Source of the DNA: Apibacter mensalis
Lineage (GTDB): Bacteria > Bacteroidota > Bacteroidia > Flavobacteriales > Weeksellaceae
DNA length: 64,000 bases
NCBI RefSeq assembly: GCF_001418685.1
Contig: NZ_LIVM01000008.1
Location: 62,001-126,000, forward strand
Reading direction: 5' to 3'
Shown: positions 19,053-27,409 of the stretch, piece by piece
How positions within the stretch are numbered: the first letter of the stretch is position 1
Layout of the letters: every line of letters begins with the position of its first letter
Program-made: the position numbers and the translations under genes
Notes under the pieces: generated by a model
Seen by the model: the letters and a program-made list of their open reading frames with translations, nothing else
Databases searched by the model: none
Told to the model about the DNA's origin: nothing

Positions 19053-21497
19053 TTAAAAATTCATAGATAACTTAGTAAACCAATTTGCTCCGGTCATTCC
19101 CATCTGAACCGGTGCATATTTGAACACATTATAATAAGAGTTTTCATATATCTGCTTATCTGGGAAAACATCAAAAATATTATTACCTCCTATAGTTAAT
19201 GTTAAATCCTTTCGTATGATATAGCTGATACTAAAATCTGTAACTAACTTAGGATCATGATGTTGTACCGAACCGTACGGATATCCGTCTCTGGTAACTT
19301 TACCGAAATAGGTATTTCTTATTAAAAGATTCCATTTCATTATATTATAATTTAAACCTAAAGTTGCCTTTGTTTTAGGACTTAATGATTCAATGATATT
19401 AGTTTGATCCGGCCCAAAATATTCATTTCTATCTCCTTCAAATACTTTTGGAAAATGATAATCAACAATTTCAGTTTCTGTATAATTCCCTGATAAGCTT
19501 ACATTAAGAATTCCTGTTCCTAAGCCAACATTATAAGTGGCTACTACATCAATTCCTTTAGTTTCCGTATCTATCGCATTTGTAAAAAATCTTGCACCCT
19601 CCACTCCATAAGATTCAACTTTTGAATTTACAAATTCACTGGTAAGCACGATACGATTATTAACCTTTATATAATAAGCATCAGCCGTTATATATATTTT
19701 TTTAGAAGGTTTGAAAGTTAAACCTACACTTGCATTAATTGACTTTTCCTCTTTAAGTTTTTCAATACCTAAAGCTCTTGCCAGAGGACTATCATTGGTA
19801 AATATTCCTTTTGTAACCACGCCTGATCCTGAAGATGATATGCTTGCAAAAGAATTGTTAAAATATTGCTGTTGCAAGGACGGAGCTCTGAATCCATTAC
19901 TAAATGCACCTCTGATTGCAAATCCGCTTAGATATTCATAACGTAATGCCAACTTTCCTATCCAAGAATTACCAAAATCTGAATAATGTTCGTACCTACC
20001 AGCTAAATCACTCGTAAATTTTCCATTTTTAAATGCGATATCAGCATAACCGGATGCATTATTCCTGTCTTTTTTTAATGCATTTTCGGGAGAAAAACCT
20101 ATAAACCCCTGTGCTCCCCCCTCTCCTAATATATCTGAGGAATGGGTAGAAGAAGTTACCGGATTTCCAAATCTATCATAGTGCATCCAAGAGCCTTCTT
20201 CTCCAGCCTTTATTCTATATTGTTCGTATTTAAATTCTCCTCCGAAAGCAACCGTAAAAAGATTATTGATTTTTTTAGAAATATCCATGTTTACAGTATT
20301 TTGCTTAAATTCATGTCCTCCGGCTTTAAATTCTTTGGGTGAATGTATTCCTAAAGAAGCGTTATTTGTATGTGATGCTTTATAATTAAATAGGTTTTCC
20401 CCAAATGTATTACTTATATCTATAAACCAATTATTATAGGCATATCTTACTCCTGCAGAGTTGGAAATATCATAAATGGTTGATTTTAATAATGGTTGAA
20501 AACCTATAGGATAGAGTTCTTTAACCACCTTATTTTTATCGCTTGGAAGCCTTCTAAATTCAGCCCCTTCGCCTTGCCTTAAACTAGCTCCACCAAATAG
20601 ATAGAACTCAAGATTTTCGGACAATGGATAAATGGAATTGATAAAAAACTGTTGATTTTTTATTTGTGCATCTCCTGCTCTGAAGCGAAAATCTCTTTGA
20701 GTAAGCCCCATTTCAGCCATAATTTTTTCATCATTTATTCTGGCCTGATTAGGGTCTGGTGCAAAGTCGTACGCAAAATTACCACCAAATTTATCCAAGT
20801 TGTTATCATAGGATCGATTAGTTTTATTTCTTTGGCTGACCACAAAAGAAAGATTGATGCTTCCTCCCTTATCCCCTAATTTAGACCCATAATTCCCGCT
20901 AAAATTATAATTTTCTCCATCGTTTCTATTGGTTAATCCATATGTTACTGATGCCGATCCTTTCTCATTCTTTTTTAAAATAATATTAATGACTCCTGCT
21001 ATCGCATCCGATCCGTATTGAGCTGCCGCTCCGTCTCTTAAAACCTCTATTTTCTCAATTGCGGAAACCGGTATGGCACTTAGATCCGTTCCTACAGAAC
21101 CATTACCTACTGTATTCTGATAATTGACTAAAGAAGTAGTATGTCTTCTTTTTCCATTTATTAAAATTAAGACCTGATCGGGTCCCATTCCTCTCAATGT
21201 TGCCGGATCGATATGTTCTGTACCATCTGAAGAAGACTGGCTAACAGAATTAAATGACGGAACTAAATAATTTAACAAATTATTAACGGTTAACTGGGGA
21301 GATGCTTTTTCTATTTTTCTGACATCAATTACATCTATTGCAACGGGCGAATTTATTTTAGTCCGTTCAGAACTTCGACCACCTACTACAACGATCTCTT
21401 CGAGGTCTAAGGGGTCTACCACCCGTTTTTCTTGAGCATCGATAAAATTGGTAAATTCTAGAATTAAACTTACTATTAACAAAGAAATTTTTTTCAT
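19053..21497 (-). CDS. TonB-dependent receptor under SAM riboswitch control
   Basis: 814 residues: signal peptide (1-21, ending FIDA), a TonB box-like stretch (EEIVVVGGR), the plug domain (about 45-165, with TLRGMGPDQVLILINGKRR and VLRDGAAAQYGSDAIAGVINI), and a 22-stranded barrel ending LSMNF. There is no CarboxypepD_reg domain and no SusD partner. Such receptors import scarce solutes across the outer membrane using TonB-ExbBD energy. It is the first gene after the riboswitch leader and is coupled to the APC permease downstream, giving a plausible outer-plus-inner membrane uptake route. Confidence 0.92.
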   Translation of the reverse strand: MKKISLLIVSLILEFTNFIDAQEKRVVDPLDLEEIVVVGGRSSERTKINSPVAIDVIDVRKIEKASPQLTVNNLLNYLVPSFNSVSQSSSDGTEHIDPATLRGMGPDQVLILINGKRRHTTSLVNYQNTVGNGSVGTDLSAIPVSAIEKIEVLRDGAAAQYGSDAIAGVINIILKKNEKGSASVTYGLTNRNDGENYNFSGNYGSKLGDKGGSINLSFVVSQRNKTNRSYDNNLDKFGGNFAYDFAPDPNQARINDEKIMAEMGLTQRDFRFRAGDAQIKNQQFFINSIYPLSENLEFYLFGGASLRQGEGAEFRRLPSDKNKVVKELYPIGFQPLLKSTIYDISNSAGVRYAYNNWFIDISNTFGENLFNYKASHTNNASLGIHSPKEFKAGGHEFKQNTVNMDISKKINNLFTVAFGGEFKYEQYRIKAGEEGSWMHYDRFGNPVTSSTHSSDILGEGGAQGFIGFSPENALKKDRNNASGYADIAFKNGKFTSDLAGRYEHYSDFGNSWIGKLALRYEYLSGFAIRGAFSNGFRAPSLQQQYFNNSFASISSSGSGVVTKGIFTNDSPLARALGIEKLKEEKSINASVGLTFKPSKKIYITADAYYIKVNNRIVLTSEFVNSKVESYGVEGARFFTNAIDTETKGIDVVATYNVGLGTGILNVSLSGNYTETEIVDYHFPKVFEGDRNEYFGPDQTNIIESLSPKTKATLGLNYNIMKWNLLIRNTYFGKVTRDGYPYGSVQHHDPKLVTDFSISYIIRKDLTLTIGGNNIFDVFPDKQIYENSYYNVFKYAPVQMGMTGANWFTKLSMNF

Positions 21498-21607
21498 TAT
21501 TTTTCCTTACAGTTACTAAATTATATTTAATTAAAACTGTATCAAGAAAAACCGGAAAGGAAAAAGAAATTATTCACTGATCATATGTATCATAAAAAAA
21601 GCGAATC

Positions 21608-21704
21608 ACTCATCTCCCCCATCAGGGCTGGAATTAGCACCAAGCCTAAGTAGACCGGTTGCCAAGGTTTCACAGGGCCAGTCCCTCCACCTTTCTTGAT
21701 AAGT
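21608..21704 (-). promoter_or_regulatory. SAM-I (S-box) riboswitch aptamer
   Basis: Reading the minus strand from 21704: P1 5' strand ACTTATC pairs with GATGAGT (21608-21614); between them are the hallmark segments GGTGGAGGGACTGGCCC, GTGAAACC, GGCAACC and GGTGCTAATTCCAGC of the SAM-I class. A run of T follows about eight bases after the P1 3' strand, and the receptor start codon is about 110 bases downstream. Methionine/SAM sufficiency should repress the downstream receptor and permease. I could not work out a convincing terminator/antiterminator pair, so the mode of control is open. Confidence 0.93.
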
Positions 21705-21790
21705 AATGTAAATATACTATAATTTTTATAAAAAAATAATTTTATATCATATAATTCATCATTTGATTTATGTAAAGAAATAAATTTGCT

Positions 21791-22933
21791 TTATCTTAAA
21801 AATTTTACCAAGAAAATGATTCCAATTCCAAATAAGGAAATAAAGGAAAAAGAAATCTGTAGCGAAAATTTTTCAGCTAAAAAACCTATGCCAGGAGGAC
21901 CTAGAAAAAAACCTATAAAGGCAATGCTTGTTATAACTGTAAGTGCCTGTTGCGGCGTAGTAGTTTGGGAATTTCCTGCCAATGTATATACTATCGGCAC
22001 TACTGCAGAAATACCCAATCCAACAATAATAAAAGAGATGAGTGTGGTTAAAAGAGTTGGAAATAAAACAGCACTCATCATTCCAATAAAAATTAGTGTA
22101 CCACTAATGATCAATGTAATTTTGGGCCCAAATTTTCGAACAACATAATCCGAAATAAACCGTCCAATAGCCATAGCTGCCATATAGGCAGTTAAACCAT
22201 ATCCTATATATTTTTTATCTGACTTAACAATATTCCTCATATATTCGTTGGACCAATCGGTCATAGTTCCTTCTGAAACCATTGCAAAGAAGGCTAAAAA
22301 TCCTAAAATTATAAGATTTTTATCATCCAATATATATTGAGATTTTTTCTTATTTTCAATCGGTTCTTCTTTAACTTCATCAAGTAACAAATACCTGAAT
22401 AATAAAAGGGAAACTATGATTCCTACTGAAGAATATAAAATAAAATGCTCAAAAGGTGGAACATTTTTGGCTATCATTACCGCACCTAACCAAGATGCAA
22501 AAAATCCGCCTATACTCCAAGTACCGTGCATGGAACCTATAATCTGCCCCTTATAAGATTTAGATACATCAACTGCCTGAGTATTGATAGCTATATTGGT
22601 TAGATTTCCTAAAGCACCATAGACTATTAAGTTTAACTTCAATTGCCATAATTTATCACAAAATCCAATTCCAATTAAAAATAAAAAGTAAAGTACGATA
22701 AACAAAAGGGTGGATTTTTTACTTCCCAGCTTTTTTATAAGATTTCCGGCAAATGGTAATGTAATGAGTGTTCCTATAGATAAAAATAATAATACAAGAC
22801 CCCAATCGGAATCAGAAACGTTCATCGATAATTTGATGGTTGGAATTCGTGAAGCCCAGGTTGCTGAGCTGCCTCCAAAGAAAAAAAATAAAAAAGTTAC
22901 GGCCATCCTTGGCAAATGCTTTTTGTTTATCAT
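21791..22933 (-). CDS. MFS transporter
   Basis: 380 residues with about 12 membrane segments. The sequence has the short-loop architecture of the FucP/YbjJ-like group of the major facilitator superfamily (GGSSATWASRIPTIK in TM1, GTWSIGGFFASWLGA in TM5, and a motif A-like GNLIKKLGSKKS loop between TM2 and TM3). The substrate is unknown; sugars, or drug-like or metabolite export, are all possible. It is on the minus strand upstream of the riboswitch-controlled operon but is separated by about 85 bases and is not part of that leader. Confidence 0.85.
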   Translation of the reverse strand: MINKKHLPRMAVTFLFFFFGGSSATWASRIPTIKLSMNVSDSDWGLVLLFLSIGTLITLPFAGNLIKKLGSKKSTLLFIVLYFLFLIGIGFCDKLWQLKLNLIVYGALGNLTNIAINTQAVDVSKSYKGQIIGSMHGTWSIGGFFASWLGAVMIAKNVPPFEHFILYSSVGIIVSLLLFRYLLLDEVKEEPIENKKKSQYILDDKNLIILGFLAFFAMVSEGTMTDWSNEYMRNIVKSDKKYIGYGLTAYMAAMAIGRFISDYVVRKFGPKITLIISGTLIFIGMMSAVLFPTLLTTLISFIIVGLGISAVVPIVYTLAGNSQTTTPQQALTVITSIAFIGFFLGPPGIGFLAEKFSLQISFSFISLFGIGIIFLVKFLR

Positions 22934-22982
22934 TTTTAATTCAATACTATTTTATTTACAATATTCATATTCATAACGTAAA

Positions 22983-23013
22983 AAAGCCTGCTTGATTCAA
23001 TCAAACAGGCTTT
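22983..23013. terminator. Rho-independent terminator after clpC
   Basis: AAAGCCTG (22983-22990) pairs with CAGGCTTT (23006-23013), extended by an inner TTGA/TCAA pairing around a short loop. It serves clpC on the minus strand. Confidence 0.7.
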
Positions 23014-23027
23014 GCATTATGCGTTTT

Positions 23028-25559
23028 TTATTCTTTAGTAGGAGATTCTTTTTCAACCTCCATAATTTTAATTTCTGTACTGTCTTTTTCTTTATTTAAT
23101 TGGATATAGAGATGATCTCCATCATGAATAGATGAATTGATAATTTCTTCAGCAATTACATCCTCCACATATTTTTGTATGGCTCTTTTAAGCTGACGTG
23201 CACCAAAATTGTTATCCCAACCTTTTTCAATAATAAATTCTTTAGCTTCCGGGGATAATTCAACTTTATATCCTATTTTGATAATTCTATCGTATACATG
23301 TTTCAACTCTATATCTATAATTTTGGATATATCATCCTTTTCCAGATTATTAAAGATAATAACATCATCTATCCTATTTAGGAATTCCGGAGCAAAGGTT
23401 CGTTTTAATGCATTCTCTAAGGTAGATTTTGCTCTTACATCAGAGGACGATTTTTTTGCTGACGTTCCAAATCCAACTCCATCACCAAATTCTTTTAGCT
23501 CACGTGTACCAATATTGGAAGTTAAAATGATTATAGTATTTCTAAAATCTATTTTTCTTCCTAAGCTATCCGTAACATGTCCATCATCTAAAATTTGTAA
23601 AAGAATATTAAATACGTCTGGATGTGCTTTTTCTATCTCATCTAATAGGATCACAGCGTAGGGTTTTCTTCTTACTGATTCAGTCAACTGTCCCCCTTCT
23701 TCATATCCCACATATCCCGGAGGTGCCCCTACTAATCTCGATACTGCAAATTTTTCCATATATTCGCTCATATCTATTCTAATGAGAGCATCATCTGAAT
23801 CAAATAATTCTCTTGCTATAACTTTTGCTAACTGAGTTTTCCCAACTCCTGTTGCTCCTAAAAATATGAAAGTTCCTATAGGTCTATTAGGATCTTTTAA
23901 TCCTGCACGGTTTCTCTGTATAGCTTTTACTACTTTATTAACCGCCTCGTCCTGGCCTATAATTTTACCTTTAATTAAATCTTTCATTTGGGCAAGTTTT
24001 TTAAGCTCACCCTCTGCTACTCGTTGTACAGGAACACCACTCATCATGGAAACTACCTCTGCAACATTATCTTCGGTTACAATCTCCCTGTGTTCTCTTG
24101 AAGATTTTTCCCATTCTCTTTGTGCATTAGCTAATTTTGATTCAACTTCTTTTTCGGTATCTCTTAACTTGGCAGCTTCTTCATACTTTTGGCTTTTAAT
24201 AACTTTAGTCTTTTCTGCTCTGATTTTTTCTAATTCTTTTTCATAATTCACTATTTCTTTAGGAACCTTGATATTTTTGATATGAACTCTAGAACCTGCT
24301 TCATCTAGTGCATCAATTGCTTTGTCTGGTAAATATCTGTCTGTGATATATCTTATAGTAAGGTTTATACAGGCTTTAATCGCATCGTCTGTATAAATTA
24401 CGTTATGATGTTCTTCATATTTATCTTTAATTTGATTCAATATAATAATGGTTTCTTCCGGAGAGGTTTGTTCCACCATTACTTTTTGAAAACGCCTTTC
24501 TAATGCCCCATCCTTTTCAATATATTGTCTATATTCATCCAAAGTAGTCGCTCCTATACATTGAATTTCTCCTCGTGCTAAAGCCGGTTTAAACATATTT
24601 GAGGCATCCAAAGAGCCTGTTGCTCCACCAGCACCTACTATAGTATGGATTTCATCTATAAAGAGAATAATATCTGAATTTTTTTCGAGCTCATTCATTA
24701 TAGCCTTCATTCTTTCCTCAAACTGTCCTCGATATTTGGTACCTGCTACCAGGCTTGCTACATCTAGGGTAACCACTCTTTTATTGTATAAAACTCGTGA
24801 TACTTTTTTTTGTACAATTCGTAATGCAAGGCCTTCAGCAATGGCTGATTTACCGACTCCGGGCTCGCCTATCAATAGCGGATTATTTTTTTTTCTCCTG
24901 CTTAATATCTGGGATACTCTTTCTATTTCTTTTTCTCTTCCTACCACCGGATCTAATCTACCTTCAATGGCAGCAGTTGTTAAATCTCTACCAAAATTAT
25001 CTAAAACCGGAGTCCTGCTTTTAGATTGATTGGATCTACCTCCTTTGGGTGCTTCATATTGGTTTCCTTCACTGACTCCTTCTTCTTCTGAAAATTCATT
25101 AGCAGGTTGGTCGGTGAAATCGTCTTGAAATTGAAATCTATATTCTTCTCTTACGGTATTTGCATCAATATTATATTTTTTAAAAAGCTGGGTAACAGGA
25201 TCACTTTCTATCCTTAATATGCATAATAATATATGTATGGTTTCTATTTCTGGACTTCTAAATAGCTTTGCTTCTAAAAAACTGGTTTTTAAAGCTCTTT
25301 CGGCAGCTTTAGTAAATGGGATACTATTTCTATCTACTTTTATACTAATATCAGGTTTATTAAGATTTTCAATTTTTTGTCTTAAGTCACCTAAATCAAC
25401 ATTTAAACTTTGAAGTATGGTAATAGCTTTACTATTACCCTCACGTATGATTCCCAGTATAAGATGTTCCGTCCCTAAATGGTCATTACCTAATCGTAAT
25501 ACTTCTTCATTACTGAAGCTTATTACATCTTTTACTTGTTGTGAAAAATTTTCATTCAT
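23028..25559 (-). CDS. clpC: ATP-dependent Clp protease ATP-binding subunit ClpC
   Basis: 843 residues with the full class I Hsp100 layout: two N-terminal Clp_N repeats (about 1-145), a variable linker, AAA+ D1 with Walker A GEPGVGKSAIAEG and Walker B-type IILFIDEIHT, a UVR/M-domain coiled coil (KTKVIKSQKYEEAAKLRDTE), and AAA+ D2 with GATGVGKTQLAK, VGAPPGYVGYEEGG and the C-terminal D2-small domain. It unfolds substrates for ClpP in the cytoplasm. It appears monocistronic. A sigma-54-like -24/-12 element lies 46 bases before the start codon. Confidence 0.96.
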   Translation of the reverse strand: MNENFSQQVKDVISFSNEEVLRLGNDHLGTEHLILGIIREGNSKAITILQSLNVDLGDLRQKIENLNKPDISIKVDRNSIPFTKAAERALKTSFLEAKLFRSPEIETIHILLCILRIESDPVTQLFKKYNIDANTVREEYRFQFQDDFTDQPANEFSEEEGVSEGNQYEAPKGGRSNQSKSRTPVLDNFGRDLTTAAIEGRLDPVVGREKEIERVSQILSRRKKNNPLLIGEPGVGKSAIAEGLALRIVQKKVSRVLYNKRVVTLDVASLVAGTKYRGQFEERMKAIMNELEKNSDIILFIDEIHTIVGAGGATGSLDASNMFKPALARGEIQCIGATTLDEYRQYIEKDGALERRFQKVMVEQTSPEETIIILNQIKDKYEEHHNVIYTDDAIKACINLTIRYITDRYLPDKAIDALDEAGSRVHIKNIKVPKEIVNYEKELEKIRAEKTKVIKSQKYEEAAKLRDTEKEVESKLANAQREWEKSSREHREIVTEDNVAEVVSMMSGVPVQRVAEGELKKLAQMKDLIKGKIIGQDEAVNKVVKAIQRNRAGLKDPNRPIGTFIFLGATGVGKTQLAKVIARELFDSDDALIRIDMSEYMEKFAVSRLVGAPPGYVGYEEGGQLTESVRRKPYAVILLDEIEKAHPDVFNILLQILDDGHVTDSLGRKIDFRNTIIILTSNIGTRELKEFGDGVGFGTSAKKSSSDVRAKSTLENALKRTFAPEFLNRIDDVIIFNNLEKDDISKIIDIELKHVYDRIIKIGYKVELSPEAKEFIIEKGWDNNFGARQLKRAIQKYVEDVIAEEIINSSIHDGDHLYIQLNKEKDSTEIKIMEVEKESPTKE

Positions 25560-25604
25560 GTATGACTTACTGTTCTATATTATAATATTTTACGATTTTA
25601 ATGA

Positions 25605-25620
25605 TGCATTTATCATGCCA
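25605..25620 (-). promoter_or_regulatory. Possible sigma-54-type promoter for clpC
   Basis: The minus strand reads TGGCATG-ATAA-ATGCA, with GG and GC spaced as in the -24/-12 consensus TGGCACG-N4-TTGCW. It lies 46 bases upstream of the clpC ATG. One mismatch falls in each half. This is a single match, so chance remains possible. Confidence 0.3.
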
Positions 25621-25718
25621 GCTTAGTTTTCGGCTATTTTGTCATATTCCCTGATAAAGTATAATCTTTTTTATGATAAATGTACCATAATAATTTAAAA
25701 TATCATATAATGTTGAAA

Positions 25719-26054
25719 CTATTTTTCGGGAACATATATGACTTCACCATTTTCAAGTTCATAGGCTGTCCCTACTTTTCTTCCTTTTTTATTTGTAGAT
25801 TTTTCTTGAGATGGGATATACTTATTTATTTTATTTCCTTCTTTGGTTAGGATCTCCATATCTTCTTTTCCGGGATTTTTAACAATTGTAAAATCTTCTT
25901 TTGAAAATACTTCACTCATATTTAAATTCATTACCATGGCTACCATGAGGGCAACGGCAAACACCATAGCTACATCAAACAGGTTAACAATTACGCTAAG
26001 TGGATCGGTATCTTCTTCTTTTAAAAACCGGTTAATTCTTCTTGGTCTTTTCAT
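25719..26054 (-). CDS. hmuV: DUF2149-type membrane protein of the heme-uptake (hmu) operon
   Basis: 111 residues with one N-terminal membrane helix (NLFDVAMVFAVALMVAMVMN) preceded by a basic cytoplasmic stretch, then a soluble, Lys-rich C-terminal part. The DTDPLSVIVNLFDVAMVFAVAL segment matches the DUF2149 family as I know it. The layout resembles ExbD (one TM helix plus periplasmic domain), so with the neighbouring ExbB-like protein it may form a proton-driven energiser. The gene symbol follows the Porphyromonas hmuYRSTUV naming by position and type, not by direct alignment. Confidence 0.7.
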   Translation of the reverse strand: MKRPRRINRFLKEEDTDPLSVIVNLFDVAMVFAVALMVAMVMNLNMSEVFSKEDFTIVKNPGKEDMEILTKEGNKINKYIPSQEKSTNKKGRKVGTAYELENGEVIYVPEK

Positions 26055-26063
26055 TATTTACAC

Positions 26064-26660
26064 TTATTTTGCATTACCTGTTACCATGCTTGCTATATAG
26101 TCCAAATTATTAACTTCTTTTGCATACCATCGTTGCTTGACTTGTAAGGTAACCAGCCCAATGGCACTTACTACCAATCCGATTACGGTTGTTGCGAAAA
26201 CTACTTGCATATTATAAGCCATACCTGAGACATCTCCTGTGGAAAGCCCTACTAATGCCGGGCTCATTGCTATCAGTGTACCAATTAAACCTAATACCGG
26301 ACCTAATTTTGCCAGCATTTTAGATAATAAGAGGTCTTTATCAGCCTCATTTTCAAAATTTGAAATTGTGTAATCGGCATAAGCTTCATAGTTTGTATTT
26401 TCTAATAGTGTTCTTAAATATTTTATATATAAAGAGTTATTTTTTTGAGGTAATGTTGCTTGTAAATCTTTCAATTTTTCTTGGGTAAAATTTACAATTA
26501 TCGGATTTATTTTCTTGTCATTTTTTCTTTTTACAATAAATTGATTATAAAAGCTTCCCAATAGAAGTAAAGAGCGAGCGAATAACAGGAGTAATATAAT
26601 GATATCCGGAATTAATAAACTATTCGCTACCCAAAATAATACATTTGATATAATTTCCAT
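26064..26660 (-). CDS. hmuU: MotA/TolQ/ExbB-family proton channel of the hmu operon
   Basis: 198 residues with three hydrophobic segments: an N-terminal one (about 15-40) and two in the C-terminal half. The conserved TolQ/ExbB region is visible as LAKLGPVLGLIGTLIAMSPAL...AYNMQVVFATTVIGLVVSAIGLV. This family conducts protons to drive partner proteins across the envelope. It lies nine bases before the DUF2149 gene. In hmu operons of Bacteroidota such a channel accompanies the HmuS chelatase, which is the context here. Confidence 0.82.
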   Translation of the reverse strand: MEIISNVLFWVANSLLIPDIIILLLLFARSLLLLGSFYNQFIVKRKNDKKINPIIVNFTQEKLKDLQATLPQKNNSLYIKYLRTLLENTNYEAYADYTISNFENEADKDLLLSKMLAKLGPVLGLIGTLIAMSPALVGLSTGDVSGMAYNMQVVFATTVIGLVVSAIGLVTLQVKQRWYAKEVNNLDYIASMVTGNAK

Positions 26661-26709
26661 ATTTATTTAGTTATTTTTATATTCTTTTCTTACTGTTTTA
26701 ATAATAGTT

Positions 26710-27390
26710 TTATTGGGTTAATTTCCATTTAATTTTATTTCCTATACATCCTACTAGGAAAAACAACAGAAAAAGTCCTGCAGTTAAAAGTATATTTCTA
26801 AAATTAAGGGTTTCATTCGAGGTTTTGTATACAATATTTCCATCAACGGTTATTATTAGTCCAAGAATACAAATGATTAAGCTGACTATAAAATGTATTT
26901 CAAGTCTTAAATCAAAATCAGGAAGGGATTTCTTAATTGCTATGATTGCCAAAACCATAGATAATATAACTGTCGAAGCATAGAGAATTGCCATAGTTAA
27001 AAAATTGAAACCGGTACATGTAAAGGCTGCTTGGGTTAGTCCATAAAACAATACTAAAAACAATAATACCCCGGGGTAATAGTGTAATACTAACCTAAGT
27101 ATCTGATGTTTTTTATTTTCATACCATCCCATTAATACGGCAAAACAAAAAGCAAAAAATAAGCCCGATTCTACTGTAACCAGCACAGAAACGTTTTGCA
27201 TCATAACACTATCAGCTAAAAAATTTTCTATTTGAGTTTTAGATTGTTTAATGGATAAAGGATAAATCCATAATATAAATGCTGTATAAATAAGCAGCAT
27301 TATGCCTATTTGTCTTTTTTTCCAAAAACTCAGCTTAATAATAGCATTTATTAGTATTAAACCCATTAATAATTGTTTGATGAGTTCCAT
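26710..27390 (-). CDS. hmuT: Polytopic membrane protein of the hmu operon
   Basis: About 226 residues with six or seven hydrophobic helices and no soluble domain. I start it at ATG 27390 (MELIKQLLMGLILINAIIKL), 19 bases after hmuS ends; the open frame extends back into hmuS to 27462, but that extension is not hydrophobic or conserved-looking. I do not recognise a named domain with confidence. Its position between hmuS and the ExbB-like gene matches the membrane protein that occupies this slot in other heme-uptake operons, hence the tentative symbol. Confidence 0.6.
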   Translation of the reverse strand: MELIKQLLMGLILINAIIKLSFWKKRQIGIMLLIYTAFILWIYPLSIKQSKTQIENFLADSVMMQNVSVLVTVESGLFFAFCFAVLMGWYENKKHQILRLVLHYYPGVLLFLVLFYGLTQAAFTCTGFNFLTMAILYASTVILSMVLAIIAIKKSLPDFDLRLEIHFIVSLIICILGLIITVDGNIVYKTSNETLNFRNILLTAGLFLLFFLVGCIGNKIKWKLTQ

Positions 27391-27409
27391 AGAATATTCT
27401 TCTTTTATT

